A stretch of DNA of 64,000 nucleotides from Jacaranda mimosifolia (GCA_018894105.1 CM032124.1:7425501-7489500); one strand, 5' to 3'; positions 43,865 to 57,419 are shown, counted from the first letter of the stretch. Numbers and translations are program-made. The notes: a model not told the origin generated them from the letters alone.

Positions 43865-46035
43865 TCAGCGGTCTACAGTAATAGTTATGTCCTCTCCATT
43901 GGACGTTGGAGTTTCCACAGCTTCGTTGCTCGAATTTGAAGTGGAGGCAGCTGGACTTTCAGTTTCTTGAAGCTGAAATAATGCACACCACTCTTCAATA
44001 TATGCTGCTTTATCATGATCCAGACATGGCCATTCGTACTGCTGGAGAAGTTCAAGAACTTGTTCTGTTTTACCAAGAAGTAGAAATGCTTTACGGACAC
44101 TCTTCTCTCGTTTTTCTATGGCACTGTGGTGACACATGGTAGTTATAACATGCGCCAAATTGGTAAAACAAGCTCCCAAAATACCAGCGACCATGACAGA
44201 TAATTGCTCAAACAATCCCTCATCAGTTTGCTCATTTCCCTCTTCGTAGGACAGCAAGATAGTTCTGCTGATTCGGTGCATTGAGTTAGCAGCTATAACT
44301 TTAGCTGGCCAGTTGAGAGGATTTTCCATAAGGGATTCCTTCACTTCTCTCTTGAACTCCATAACAGTCCTCTCAGCTTTGCTGGAGAGCTCTTGTAATA
44401 CATCCTTGGAGTTTTTGCATTTAAGAGATCTTCTTCTCAGATCAACTTCTTGCCATTTTCCATAAAATACAACTCCACCCCAAGCATAATCTGCAGCCTT
44501 TCGGGTGCTCAAAAGTTGTCCATTTGTATCCAGTGTTTTATCTACAAGCTTCGCGAGGGAAAGGCCTTCCCTGATACTGTCCATTAACTGCTTAGCCTTG
44601 TGATTTGCAACAATTGGAAGTGCAATTGCTATGGTTGTAAGAGTGACCACAGGGAGAGTCCAGCAATTGGGGGGTTCTTGAGAATGTAGACTTGGAACTT
44701 GGATGCTATCAAATTCTCTTACCCCATTGAAGTTGCTGAATTTATTTAGAAGAAGTACTAGATTTTGTGGTCGCTGTTTTTGACCCGTTTGGATCACTTT
44801 ATCTGCCTGGTGGCAGATATTCTTCAGGGTCCTTCCAGGTAGCTCTGCCTCTCCATCAAGTAGAAGAATGTAATGGCTGAGATTCTGCTCTGTGTCATCT
44901 CGTGATTCAGAAATCTTGATTTTCTTGAAGAGGTTGCAGCATAAGAAAAATGGATTCATGAGTAAGGCAGAAACGATGACAAGGAGCTCACTGACTAGAA
45001 CAATAAAAATCTGAAGTCGAATACAAAAAGTTAGAGTAAAGCTGAGAATCTGTCTCTCCAGTCCACTAGAGTTTGGATCCAGTGAGTCTCAATCTTGAAT
45101 TCCTCTCTGAAGCTTTTGTGGCCTGTGTTTGAGCTCCTGAAGCTGACAGCAATGAACCATCTGGATGCAGGAGCAATTGTACCAACTACCACCCCAATTG
45201 CCTGAATGACTTGAATCCATCTGGTGTACCCTCCATACGCAGAATTTGGATGTCCAAATGAAATACTATCAATCACTACGAACCATTGAATATAAGCTGC
45301 TAGTAATGTGATGGCAGCAAAGAAGCAGATCATACATGAAGCAGTGGAAACGACAGAACATGCAATCACAAATTGGGGGTTGCTAGTTTCTGCCATCACC
45401 CAATATTTCTTCATTAGTCCTCTCTGTTTATCAAGTCTGAATGCCACCCTTCTCTTTACTACCTCTTCTTCCCTCAGGGCTATTTTGTGCTTCTCCTGGT
45501 ACTTTGACTCTAGACTCCTTTTGGTTGCTTGAACCGTGACTGCTAAAGAAACTAATGTGGCAAGCATCAGTAGCATCAAAACTGTAGCAAGCGAATGTAA
45601 AATAATACCTCGAAGATTTATAATCTGCTGCAGCTGAATGAGTTGAATCGAGACATTAGTTGCAATTGTGGTAGCTAGAATCCCTAGAGCAATGACATTT
45701 GCAAGAATCTCTTTATCGTTCATGGATCCCATAGATGACAAAAAATTACCTATAGCGGTTGACATAAAGGTTAGGCTGCTAAACTTTGCAAACCATTCCG
45801 TGACTCCTAGCAAATTAGTGTTAAGGTCCATTGGTAGCTTCATTGCCACGGCTAACAATGTCAAGGAAATGGCATTGAGAGAGGAGAATTTGGAGGGGAA
45901 CCACAGCTTTTTGCACCGGAACCCATTGAAGGCATCAGCTGCCATTGCAAGCGTGCAGACTGCCGAAGCTGCTGCAATGTATAGGCCTATCCATCGCATT
46001 GGCGCATCAAGTTTCTCTTGTATATAAAGGTCCAT
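43865..46035 (-). pseudogene. Multi-pass membrane protein of unknown function, copy 2 (one frameshift)
   Basis: ATG at 46035 (MDLYIQEKLDAPMRWIG) opens 334 codons ending at 45031. The remaining 364 codons lie in another frame (44959-43865 from its first ATG, though the frame is open from about 45060). Copy 1 shows that the two parts belong to one protein and that ~20 residues around WIQTLVDW...R are missing here, so a deletion with frameshift near 45030-45060 is more likely than an intron; I see no GT/AG pair there. The N-terminal half has about six hydrophobic segments (e.g. WIGLYIAAASAVCTLAMAA, NVIALGILATTIATNVSI, MICFFAAITLLAAYI). The C-terminal half carries PPNCWTLPVVTLTTIAIALP and a TPR-free helical end. 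It could still make a truncated product. Function unknown. Confidence 0.75.
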
Positions 46036-46407
46036 CGATTACTCCCAGTAAAATACTGTATAAGGTTTATATAATGGTTCCGGAGTTGGAAAGCTTATAT
46101 TTTTATGATTGTTTTATTAATAACATATGCAAAGGTGCAACTTATACTTGTGACGTTCGTTGGATGGAAGAAGGAAAAGAAAATCAATAGTACAAAGGAA
46201 AACGAAAAAGAAACTATAGAAAATATCAGCATTGACATGAATTGGGTTGGCCGGTATCACTTCATTTAATGGACAATTTATTATAGACAAATGACTGAAT
46301 GAGGATAAGCATTGTAGGCCATTTAATAGACATGACTTTCTCTATTAGCATCGACTCAGTAGCATGCAGTTTCCCATGCAGGTTCTCCACAGCGCTTCTC
46401 CCTAACA
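46036..46407 (-). promoter_or_regulatory. Upstream region of membrane-protein copy 2
   Basis: Parts of this region ('gactttctctattagcatcg' and its surroundings) recur at about 48030-48080. No specific promoter element could be assigned. Confidence 0.35.
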
Positions 46408-46756
46408 ACATGTTTGGTTCCAAGTTTTTCACGAGGGAACGAAAATATTAGGAAAAAGAAAAATAAAAATAAAAAAAATATAAAATCTCAAGTTTGTTTG
46501 GTTGTTTAAGAAAATAATGAAGAAAAATATAGAAAGAAGAGGGGTAATGAATGTGTTAGAAGATGAATAGACTAAATAGGCTTTTTCCTTTATTTTTCTC
46601 GCCATTTTGTGAGGAAAATTTATTTCTTCAAAAAAAGTATGTTTTTTCTCGAGTTTTTTTTTCCCATTAATATTTACCTTACCAACCAAATAATTAAAAA
46701 TATTTTTCTTAGTATTCTTTTCTATTTTTCTCACAAAAAACTTTAAACCAAACATA
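46408..46756. repeat. MITE with ~26-bp imperfect inverted ends
   Basis: The left end ATGTTTGGTTCCAAGTTTTT and the right end, which reads ATGTTTGGTTTAAAGTTTTT on the minus strand, form imperfect terminal inverted repeats. The inside is AT-rich with no real coding region. The target duplication is not clear. Confidence 0.6.
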
Positions 46757-46984
46757 GGGTAAATTTCATTGTTTGAGACTCAAATCGGGGAAAAGGCTAG
46801 CTAAATTTGTCATCATTCTTGGTTTCTATTAAACGAATTTACTTGGTACATATATAGTGGAATAAAATTAAGGTACAAGATTTATCAAAAACATAAATTT
46901 ATGTAATTAAATTTAATGACAAAAGTAATAGCTGATAGAATGAAACCAAAATCGTGGTTCGATGACAAAACCTCTAATTTTCCC

Positions 46985-48140
46985 ACTAAGATAAAAATTT
47001 ACAGGCACAAGATACATTCTTCAATATGACATTTTAACTCAAGACAAAAAGATTCTTTGCATATCTAATATTAAAGCTATCAAAGAACATCATCCTAATT
47101 CCTTCTAAATGCTCCACTCATAACTCAACACAAGTATCTCATAGGTATATCTAAGGAAACAAAAAGATCCTAATTTTATTGTACAAAAGGGGAAAAAAAA
47201 AAAGTGAACAAAATCATAGCTCTGAGAGACTAAGACAATGTATTGTATTATTTGTGAATGGTTCACAAGAAGAGACATATTTGTGCTTAACTGATTTTTG
47301 AGTATAGTGTCAATTTAAAGTATATAAGAGCATCTACTGAACACATGTGCAAATAATATTTAACTTCTCTTTCTTTGCTAGTTTTATTCGGAAAGATTAG
47401 ATTATGCTCTATCAAAAGAGAATTTCTAATTAATACAAAATTAAAGTGAAGTAGGACAATTTTATGATAATTGACTATGGACGACATGTCTAAATAGTAG
47501 ATATATATGTAAAATTCAAAAATGACACCAAATATTTGATGCGTATACATGAAATATTCATGATGTTCTCGATAAATAAGTAGATTCCAAAAAACTCCAT
47601 GATGGTGTAGGATTCAATCCAATTCTATCTATTCTAGTGACTCAATTAATCTTGAAACTCATATTTTAGTGGCATAGGCACCCTGCATCGAGCCATTTGA
47701 ACAATATATTATTTGCCAAAGGATGCTATTCTATAAATATCTCTTTATTCACTCATTTACAAGTATAATTTATTTTGATCAATTTATCTTCCCTTTCAAA
47801 TTATTATCTCAAACCCCTAACTTGAGTACCAAAGGATCTTTAATGGACCATCCAAGTGATCCTAACATTATTTGTGCTTTAAAAAATATATTTGGTACTT
47901 GTCAATTCGACCGTGAGCCATGGAGGAGTTTTCCCAAAACTCATATCATGATAATAGCATATACAAGTAATGATCAAGCCAATTAATGGACCCCTCGATT
48001 CCTAAAGAAAATCAGGATGAACAAAGTAGGCCATATTGATTATAGAGAAGACTTTCTATTAGCATTGACTCCCAGTAGTCATATCCAGAACAGAGAAGTG
48101 TATGTGATGAAAAGCTTAATTCCAAAGTTGTTATTGCACT
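46985..48140 (-). repeat. Ghost third unit of the membrane-protein tandem
   Basis: The interval 46985-47520 resembles the 3' flank of copy 2 (43430-43840), with 'gacgacatgtctaaatagta' and 'aaagtgaagtaggacaattt' against 'catgtctaaatagtgtatat' and 'aagtgaagtcggataattca'. The interval 48000-48100 resembles its promoter (46280-46360). The order and orientation are right for a third gene, but the ~2.2 kb coding part that should lie between is absent. Only ~480 bp of unmatched DNA remains. Confidence 0.5.
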
Positions 48141-48706
48141 TTTCCACAAGAAAGTTCAACGAAGAAGTCCCATCAAAATAGCATTGGAATCATTAATATT
48201 TTCAATGTATTGGAAACTAGTTTAGGTGCATGCTTCTTAAGTCTTCGGAGACTTATTTGAGTTACTATATATAGATAGGTGCGTTTAGTCATTTTTGAAT
48301 GGGTCAAAGATATTCCAAAGTTATGCCCAAAGTGGCTTAATCAAATGTAGAATTAGTTACATATTGGCTAAAAAAATCAGTTCGATTAGAACAATAGAGG
48401 TGCCTCCAAAATTTCCGATAATTTTGCACATGCATGGCAACAGAAGATGCTTGAATATTGTCTGTAACCGTGTCAAAATTTTCCTCAGAAATTTTCATTT
48501 GTCCTTGCGTTTTAAATTCATTGCAAAAAAACTGATGGATTTTCTTTTTCCTTTACTATAACTATGGTTGCTTGAGGGAAGCAAAGAGCTTGGTCTGTAA
48601 AGATGTCGCTTGAGTAATTTGTACATGAGTTATTTTAGATATATACAAAGTTTCCTACCAATACAAACTGATTTGAATTTAATTTGTGCTCTATGTAGCA
48701 CACTTT
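48141..48706. other. Non-coding stretch
   Basis: One 88-codon frame (48295-48561, first codon ATG) has no recognised similarity. Nothing else supported. Confidence 0.25.
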
Positions 48707-49071
48707 GAGGGTATTTGAGTGAGCTTATAAATTTTTTGAAATATCTTATAAGATGTCAAAATTTATTTGGTAGTTTTTTTTGGAAAAAGAGCTTATAATC
48801 TAATAAAATAAAATGTTAGAAGCTTTATAAGCCATTTTTTAAATAAGTAAAGAGTTCATAACTTATTTTTAAAATCTTAATAAACTTCTTTAATTTTAAT
48901 TATATTAATTATAAAATTACTATTACTAATATCTTATAAGCTTTAAGATCTTATTTTATCGATCCAAACACTTTAAAAACTTATTTTTATAACAAGATCT
49001 AATATTTTATAAATTCTAAAAATATTTTATAACATGTAGGAACTTATAAAACCTCTTAGCCGAACAACCTC
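48707..49071. repeat. Tourist-like MITE, copy 1 (diverged)
   Basis: It starts GAGGGTATTTGAGTGAGC and ends CCGAACAACCTC, with internal GCTTATAA blocks shared with the copies at 49270 and 58666. The flanking TTT/TTA is an imperfect 3-bp target duplication. Confidence 0.75.
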
Positions 49072-49269
49072 TTAGTCTTATCAAAGCATTCGCCAAATGT
49101 ATGTTTTATGTTTAAGAAATTTAATACTGACTTGAGTTTCCTTTCCGGTCTTCAGAGGTTGATGACTTATAAGTAGCTGAGTCAAAGTTGGACAACAAAT
49201 GTTTTGTTTATGGTTGAGAAATTAATTAATAATGCCATGAATTTTTTCCTTTTCAGACCATACCACTTA

Positions 49270-49656
49270 GAGGGTGTTTGGGTGAGCTTATAAGCTCTTT
49301 AAAACATCTTATAAGATGTTTAAGAGTTTATAAGTTGATAAAAAGTGTTCGGTAAATTTTTTGAAAAAAGAGCTTATAAGATCATAAAATAAAATGTTAG
49401 GAGCTTATAAGCTCTTTTTAAAAAAGTAAGGAGACCCTAACTTATTTTTAAGATCTTAACAAACTCCTTTATCTTTAACCATTTTAATTACAAAATTGCC
49501 ATTATTAATATCTTATAAGCTTCAAAATCTTATTTTATCCAAACACTTCAACAATTTATTTTAAAAATAAAATCTAACAACTTATAAGCTCCAAAAATAT
49601 CTTCTAAGATGTAGGAGCTTATAAGATGCTTTAAATAAGTTTAGCCAAACACCCTC
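49270..49656. repeat. Tourist-like MITE, copy 2
   Basis: The ends are GAGGGTGTTTGGGTGAGC and GCCAAACACCCTC, flanked by TTA at 49267-49269 and 49657-49659. A 3-bp TWA duplication is the mark of the PIF/Harbinger superfamily. Many internal GCTTATAAG blocks give strong fold-back potential. Confidence 0.85.
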
Positions 49657-49929
49657 TTAGTCACCAGCTGTCTGCATAACTGATTCATCCGACCGTTTAT
49701 GTTAGTATAAGGTCAAGAAGTTTCAATAATTAATGCCGAAGGTAGGAACGCCTCAAGATTCCTCACATTCTTAAAACCAATCAAACTACATAGATAAGGT
49801 AGAAACAAATTTTTGTTCGTACTTTAGTTACCTTAATTAACATAGAAAACCTCTTAATTCCCCCAAGAAAGCCGGTACCTTGAAGAGAAGAGCAGCATGA
49901 CAATATCAGCCCTGTTGTGAGAAAAAAAT
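49657..49929. other. Spacer between MITEs
   Basis: No gene or repeat recognised. Confidence 0.3.
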
Positions 49930-50057
49930 GAGGTCCCGTTTGGTTTTATTCTCAATTCCCATTTTCACATTTTACATTATAATGAAACATCAATTTACAT
50001 ATGTTTTCACCCAACATATTTTTTTTTTATTTTTTCTCAAAATATATTTTCTCATAA
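49930..50057. repeat. Left half of a MITE split by a Helitron
   Basis: It starts GTCCCGTTTGGTTTTATTC. Its presumed partner end is at 58363-58387, reading GCCCGTTTGGTTATGTTTTT on the minus strand. Everything between is the inserted Helitron plus the rest of the MITE (58182-58387). Confidence 0.6.
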
Positions 50058-50068
50058 CTAGAAAGGCC

Positions 50069-50085
50069 CACGTGCGATGCACGTG
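50069..50085 (-). other. Hairpin of the minus-strand Helitron 3' end
   Basis: CACGTGC-GAT-GCACGTG on the plus strand: the same 7-bp stem as the element ending at 40838, with one base changed in the loop on the Helitron strand (ATC versus AAC). The shared terminus suggests that the two belong to related families and could have used the same replicase. Confidence 0.85.
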
Positions 50086-51713
50086 ACTTATTAATTTTTT
50101 TAAAATTTATTTATTCTATAAATTATTTTCTATTTATATCTAATTCAAATACTTATTTAAGTGACAAATAAAAAATAAAAAAATAAATTATCATTTGAAA
50201 TTGTAAAAGAGTGTAGGCCTCTAACATAGTTTAACAATAATTTAGGGTAATGTATTTCCTTTTCTTGAAATTTGCAATGTACATGCGACCTATTATATTT
50301 TTGTTTCCTTCCATTTTAATATTTATTCCAAACATAGTATTTTACCTATATTTGCATTGTTTGGCCCCACAAAAACATGTTGAAGAACAAGTCATTTTTC
50401 AATTTTGCTATATGTTGTCTTTCCTTTTAGGGTGATATACATCATTTTTTACTGTAATTCAAATCTCAAATTTGATAGATAATGACAATAGTAATCAATC
50501 TTGTAGTTTTTAGTTTTATGTCATTATATCGAAGAACCAACAATAAAATGTTTTCCCTAAAGAAATTGCTACAAGATCGATAGCGGAAACTTGATCTCTA
50601 TATAAATAAATTATAATTTGCAAATATAGAAATTTCATATTAAAATTTTGATAATAAAGAGTAGACAAATATATATTCACATTAGTTTAAGACTTCAAAT
50701 AAGCACTTCACGGATTATTCTTTTTATTGCTTAAACTTTGTATGTCAATAGCAAAAAGAAAACAAATATATACTCCCAACATAAGAGTAATAAACAATGA
50801 AATAAACTATAAAATAAAATATATATATATATATATATTTCCAACAATAGTTACACTACTTGTAAGAGTTACTTGAATAGATTCATTCTTCTAGATTGCA
50901 TCATTAATGGATGTTTTGATACATTTTTTCTAAATATTGAGGTGTCATCCTATATCATGAAGTGGATATTGCAATAGGTCATAACATGCATAATAATGTG
51001 TTATTCTGTATTTATGACCTCAATGTGCATGGACAATCATATCTTGTCTCACTGATATATTATGATTATTTTCTTCTACCAAAATTTTGGCAAGTATTTG
51101 GACAATTACAAATTAAATAAGTCTAATTTCATATTTTTTAAGATATGGACTTGAATATCATTCATTGAAAGTTAATTATTTCACATTCTGAAGATTTTGC
51201 ATATGAATTTATCTTCATAAATTTTATAAGTTCTCATAATTGCTTCTGATAAATCTGATTCTTTTAGTATTATCTATTTTCAAGCTCATTTTCTGTTTAA
51301 CAAAATACAACTGAAAGTTATCATGTCTAATGTTCTAATTTGAAATTAAATATGAAAGATCATGATATATCTTGTCTTGTATTTGAAAAATATAACTACT
51401 CCACCCTTGTAAGTGCAAACTTTTTATCTAATTTCACATTCAAATGAAGTAAAAGAGAATGTGCAATTCAAGATTTTTTTTTTTTTTTGTTTTAAAGTTC
51501 AATACCCTTTGATAGGGAAATAAATAACTTTTTTCTAAATAGCTATACACGATGATGTTATATATATATATATAAGAATATCCAATACTTAATCAACTAA
51601 ACATGAAATGGATCCAAAATAAAATTTTATTGATTTCTTGCCACTTTAAAAAACCTTTATTGAAAAATGGAATAATGAAAACTTGTGAATTGAACAATGA
51701 CTAAAATAAGATA

Positions 51714-54678
51714 TGTGGGCACCCCTCGGAATAATCCCTAAGTGGAAATGCCATTCTAATTCAATCTTAAATCACAACCCCCAGGACAAAACGATAGGCC
51801 CATAAAATTTCAACAATAATTTACCGACGCCAGCAATATGCTTCAACTTAAACAGTTTACAACATTGGTACTATATACATACCAAAAGCCATCCCATAAC
51901 ATTCAACATAATATATACATGCTTTAGGTTGTTAGTTCAATCTTAACATATCACAATGTCTCTAAGTCATAACATAATGATCAGGTAAATCTAAAAGCCC
52001 ATAAAATTGCCTAATCTATTACAAGATAGATTCTCCAGTTCAAGCCACGAGCTCATGCTCTTCACTTAATCCTATCTAGGGGAAAAAAACAAGAATAATA
52101 AAGAAGGTGAGTTTTGGATGTACAACTAGCAACCACATAGATCTGCAATAGAATCAGAAGTTCAACGGAACATAAACAAGCATGACATTGAAAAGATGAC
52201 ACGAATGTATCATAACAAAAATATTTCAAATTTTAGGCTACTAGTTCAAGGGTTATTATCATCGGCTTGAATGGCTTGGGATCATCTCAATCGGATCAGT
52301 TCGGGAGAAATTGTCCACTCAACTGAATTCATTTGGGAGGAAATGCAGAGGGATCTTTTGGCCTGGACAATAGATTGAACTAGACTAGTAAACTACATCG
52401 TTCTTAATACTCCATGATCAGATTACAAACAATCTGGCTACAGTCAAAGCAAAGCAGACCCGAATAACATATACATTCCAAGAGATCACAACTTAACATG
52501 CATGTCAGATTCTCTTTATTCCAATTAGTTAGCTAGTCTTACCAAAGTGTGATAGCTTGGTATATGGCAGATGTCTAGGGAATAGACCCCGGCTCATCGT
52601 TGATATCCAGGGAATAGGCCATAGCAGTATTGTTGATACCTAAGGAATAGCCCTTAGAGGTACTGCAGTTCCAAGCATTCCGCTAGGATAGGCACTCGAC
52701 CCAACAATTCTCCATACATATCTCAAGCATCAAAAAATATATTTTTGACAATATGAATCAGTAATGTACAAGACATATTCGAACAAACTGACAGGACCAA
52801 ACATAAGATAAACAGATCAAATTAAGACCGTTCGATATTAAGCAAGGCAATATGAGTTCTTGGCTATAGAATAGACATGCTAAATTCTTATCAAAAACAA
52901 GACCAAGAAAATAAAACCTCACAAGGTATACGGATCAATTCCAATAATCATAGAATCCAAGAATCAAGAATTAGTTATAGAACAAAAACAAACTTAACCC
53001 ACACAAGGGTATACCACAAACAATAGATAGGTATATAAAACAAGTACTAGATTGGGAGACCCTTACAAGGGTTTATGATACAATAACAAATAACAATCAA
53101 GAATTCAAACAATAACATAATTCAATAATCAAGAATCAATTATTTCCCAAAATAAGAACAACTTAACCCTCACAGGGGTATATGATAAATAATGAACAGC
53201 CTTATAGAAGTCAAATTCCAGAGCCATGAACCCTTACAGGGTATACAAAGAAAATACCCAATAGGTAAGACCCTCACCTTAATAGTCTCAGAAATGCAGT
53301 TACAGCCTACTAGTTCGCAGGACCCAGCTCCTCGAACCTATCCAAAAGAGTGGGTTCACTATCACAATCCTCATTCAATCCTATAATTATAATTATATGT
53401 ATAACGGCCTAAAGTTAGCAATTACTTGGTTAATACAATAATCATGTCCTTAATTGCCTAATTAACCTCGCAACAATATACTAAATCAATAATAACAGTC
53501 CAATTATCCTTAATAACCTAATTTCATCACTTAGGTCTCAAATCCAAAAAATTGGGGTTTATAATCCTTTAATAAACTCAATTAATCCAAAATTATCATA
53601 TGATAATGCAAATTCGGGTCCACTAAGCACATCAATCTATCCATGCATGCCTATTTATTGAATCCAATACATATCTCCATATCAATATGTATATATATAT
53701 ATACAAAGTTTATATGAGCAAAATTGATACAACATATATGCATATGTATAACCCCTGTCCAACTCTTTACCCAAGATTTGACTATTGGAGCTTAATTTTC
53801 ACAAATCGGCACCGCCAATGCATTTACTATACTGAGGCAAAGAAATTACCTCAGTGTCTCCGTCGCTGACCATTGTTCGTTGCTGTGCTCCACCACCGTT
53901 TGATGCTTTTCAACTCTAGCAATACAAATCCTTAGTCAATTTCAAGTTTTGCTGCTTAGAGGGTTGCTAATTTTAACCTCGAAGTTCCATTTCCACCACT
54001 CGTTGTTGTCTCAATTTTTCTTCAATTTCACCATTAACAATGGCCCAAACTCATAACCTAATATGCCAAATCGTTCCTTGAGCTAAGCTTTACATGAATA
54101 CGCATCCAAAACCTAAGTTTCACTGCTGCTCCATCGGACTTGCCAATCGTTGTCACCTCTCAATTTTTGACTTACACTTCTCTGCCGTTCACCGGTTAGA
54201 ACAAAATGTATCTAGTGTCAATGAGATCTTGAGGAGGTAAGGAATGTAGTGGTGGGTTCAGTTTTCTATTTCGGTTTGTCACTGGTGGTGATTGCCAGAG
54301 GCGAGAGTGATGGGTGCGAAAGAAGAAATAAAGAAAATGGGGTGATATATGAAACATCTCTCAAAAATTCTAAACTGACCTCGAATCTTCTTTAGCTTAT
54401 AATTGAGTCCTCCAAAGCATTGAGCAAATTTCAATTCAATCCTTGGACTTCTTAATTGCCTTACATTCACCCATTTGACTGAAAATATTATCAGTTTGAG
54501 CCTCAAAACTTCCAAGGTTGATCAATGAAGTTTTCTTAAATTGCAATTTGACCCCAAAACTTCTAAAATCATTGCAATTAAGTCCTTATTTATCTCTAAA
54601 GCCCCAAATTTTTTGTCAAACTAATATTTTGATTTCTAAATCGTTATTTTCTAAAATACAAAATTTGAGGGTGTTACA
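51714..54678 (-). mobile_element. Probable solo LTR (2.97 kb)
   Basis: On the minus strand it starts TGTAACACCCTCAAATTTTG, a common plant LTR start, and ends GGGGTGCCCACA. TG...CA ends and a short inverted repeat (TGTAACACCCTC / TGTGGGCACCCCTC) are therefore present. Flanking 5-mers are agata and aaata, an imperfect duplication. No gag or pol is inside and no second LTR is seen, so a solo LTR fits best. A very long LTR or a non-coding element are alternatives. Confidence 0.45.
52917..53250. repeat. Interspersed CCC-TTACA-GGG dyad motif
   Basis: Five degenerate copies of a small dyad, roughly ACCCTTACAAGGGTATA, lie near 52917, 52997, 53060, 53166 and 53228, within the putative LTR. Copies are 60-110 bases apart and are followed by similar ATAA/ACAATAA sequence. 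Confidence 0.5.
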
Positions 54679-56929
54679 AAATATATCTTAAAGAACTTAA
54701 CATTTAAAAAATATGATTTACATGTATCTTTTACAGTATAATGACTAATAATAGCCGACTATTGAGTTCTTTCATTTTTAGGTGATATTTGAAGAAAGTT
54801 TTAGTTTATAATTTATTTTCTATCATTCTCAATGAGTTAAATTTATGTAGTTGATATTCCATAATTTTAATGTAATTTTTATTTTTACTTTTTGTTTATT
54901 GAAAAGTTATTTTTTTATTATTTTGTAAACAATAAATTTCAATTGTTATTTTATGAAATAAAACTAGAAATATGATTCAAATGATTTAGGGAGATTTATA
55001 AATTGGTTTCCTCTATATTAGATAAATAAATAAAACTTATATTATTTATTTAATTTTATATTTTTAATGGACCACTTGTCTTTAGTTTGAAATTTAAAAA
55101 AAAAATTCCCATGTGTTTGATTTGTTTATAATGATTATGTTCCCACTTTAATCTCTTCTTAGTTAAGTAAAAAATAGATAAATAGTAAGAGATGTATTAT
55201 GGATTAAGTTGGCTAGTAATATAATATAAACCTGGAATTTTAAATATAATTCATTGTTTAAAATAAATATTCATATTTTATTAATTATTTAGTATTTAAC
55301 AATATAAAAAATAAGAATTTTTTGCTGCTCGATACTATGTATTTGATTAGGGATATACTTTGCACCTAGGGGTATATATTTTGTAGGGTATGATTGGAGA
55401 TATATGGGTTAATATGATATTTTATCCAATGAAATATATTTATTGATATTCTATTTTGTATATTGAGAGAAAACATTTTACTATGTCATATTAACATTTT
55501 TATTAAAATCAAATAAATATATTTTAGGCTTAATAGTTTGAATTACATAACTATCAATCTAATAAACATGCTTTTTGAAAAAATTCAAATCTTAATTAAA
55601 TAAGATCAAGTTCAAGTTAATTGGATAATAAGTGAATTATATTTGTTATGTTGCTGATAGACACTTTAAGGGTAAATTGCATTGTTGGTTCCATAAATTA
55701 GACCAATTTTGATTTTAATCCTATTCTACATCAATTACACACATTAATTGCATCCAACAAGTATATATATATTTTTTTTCTTTTTCAAATTTGAAGACTT
55801 AAATCTTCTGTCCAAAAGTTAATGGAGTAATGGAGCCACTCATGTGCCACTCACGTGGTCATTGAATTGCACTTTTTGGTCTTATAAGTTAGGCTTATCT
55901 TGAATTTTGGTCCCAACATGAGGTCTCGTACATTTCATGTTTCTGGGTTAGCAACTTCATTGAAAATTTCATGGACAAATAAAAATTCAAATAGGAGGTT
56001 CCATGGCTGTACTTCCACTAATAATAAGTGTTGTTTCTTTGCTTGGAACATCTTCCAATATGTGAAAGAGTAAGACAGATGATACTTGGTTTACTTAGGA
56101 TGTTGGATGCAATAGAAGAAAAGTTGTTAAAATTTAAAAAAGGGCAAATTGTATTGGTATATCTATTGGCATTTTATTGGTTGATGTTTCTTCACTTTGT
56201 TGGGATCAAAATCCAAATAGACATAGCTTATGATACCAAAAAAAATAAAAATAAAATGCCAATTTAACGAGCAAAGAAAGGATGCTTGTTGAATGCAATG
56301 TGGGAAACTAATAAAAAATGGGACCAAAATCTAAACTTACCTAACTTATGGAACCAAAAGTATAATTTACCCTCTAATTTAACAATGTTTATAATATAAT
56401 TAGTTAAGCCATGCAAAACTTGATCTTGACAAGTTCTTCCTCGTCGTTTGTCATGCCTCAAATGAAAAATTAGTTTGATCCTTCAAAAGGTTATTTGATA
56501 AAAATAAATTACACACACACACGCACACACACATATATATATTTCTATCCTATTGACTTTTAAAAATAATTATTGAAAGTTAGTAATGCAACATTATTAT
56601 TTTAATCGAGAGTTAATTTATTTAGAAAGACCTTTTAAAGAAGTAAAATTTTAGTTGATTCTTTTCTACTACTTGCAACAGTGCTATTGACTATATATTC
56701 TTTTATCATTTGACCAGCTTTTTGTCTCTTATCTTAAATAAGTAAGGTTAAGAAATTTTCTTGGATTTGTGATACATTATGAAAGCATCTTTTTTATTAG
56801 TTTTTAAGAAAATAAAATATTCACATCATTATATGTAAGAATTAAGCAAAATATATATATCAGAAATATATATATAAATACAAATAAATGAAAAGATAAA
56901 AAAATTAAATAAAATTAGTTTATTAGTTT
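54679..56929. other. Internal Helitron DNA without genes
   Basis: AT-rich with short frames of no recognisable family. A CA/TA microsatellite lies at 56511-56540. I found no captured gene exon here. Confidence 0.35.
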
Positions 56930-57270
56930 TTATTATCATATTAAATATGACATTACATATGAGTTTGATACCTATTTTGATATATAATAAATACCTTTTT
57001 TCTTTACATTATTCAGGGAGAAACCATATTTGTATGAATGAATTTATGAAATATCTTTCTTTTTCCTAATTAATTAAATATGTGATTGTAAGATCCAATC
57101 TATTCTTTTTTATTGTCATATTAAATTTACTATTACATTTGAATTGAACACATATTTTGATATATAAAAATAATTCTCTTCTTATTTTTGAGGAGAGTGC
57201 AAATGAAATATCTATAAAACCAAATTTGTGAAGTATCATTTTTTTCTCATTAAATTGATTTTTTTCTTAA
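56930..57270. repeat. Duplicated ~170-bp block near the Helitron 5' end
   Basis: The block at about 56930-57100 ('atcatattaaatatgacatt ... ttttgatatataataa ... gaaatatcttt') recurs diverged at about 57110-57270 ('gtcatattaaatttactatt ... ttttgatatataaaaa ... gaagtatcattt'). Confidence 0.5.
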
Positions 57271-57419
57271 ATAATTTCAATTAAGTTATTAAGCTTAATT
57301 AGAATAAATTTATTTTAGTCATAGTTCACCATAAAACCATATATATTGAATGTGATAGTAATAGTCTCATTAGATAGTGGTATAATTTAAATGCTTAATT
57401 TTAATTTATTTGCTATTTT

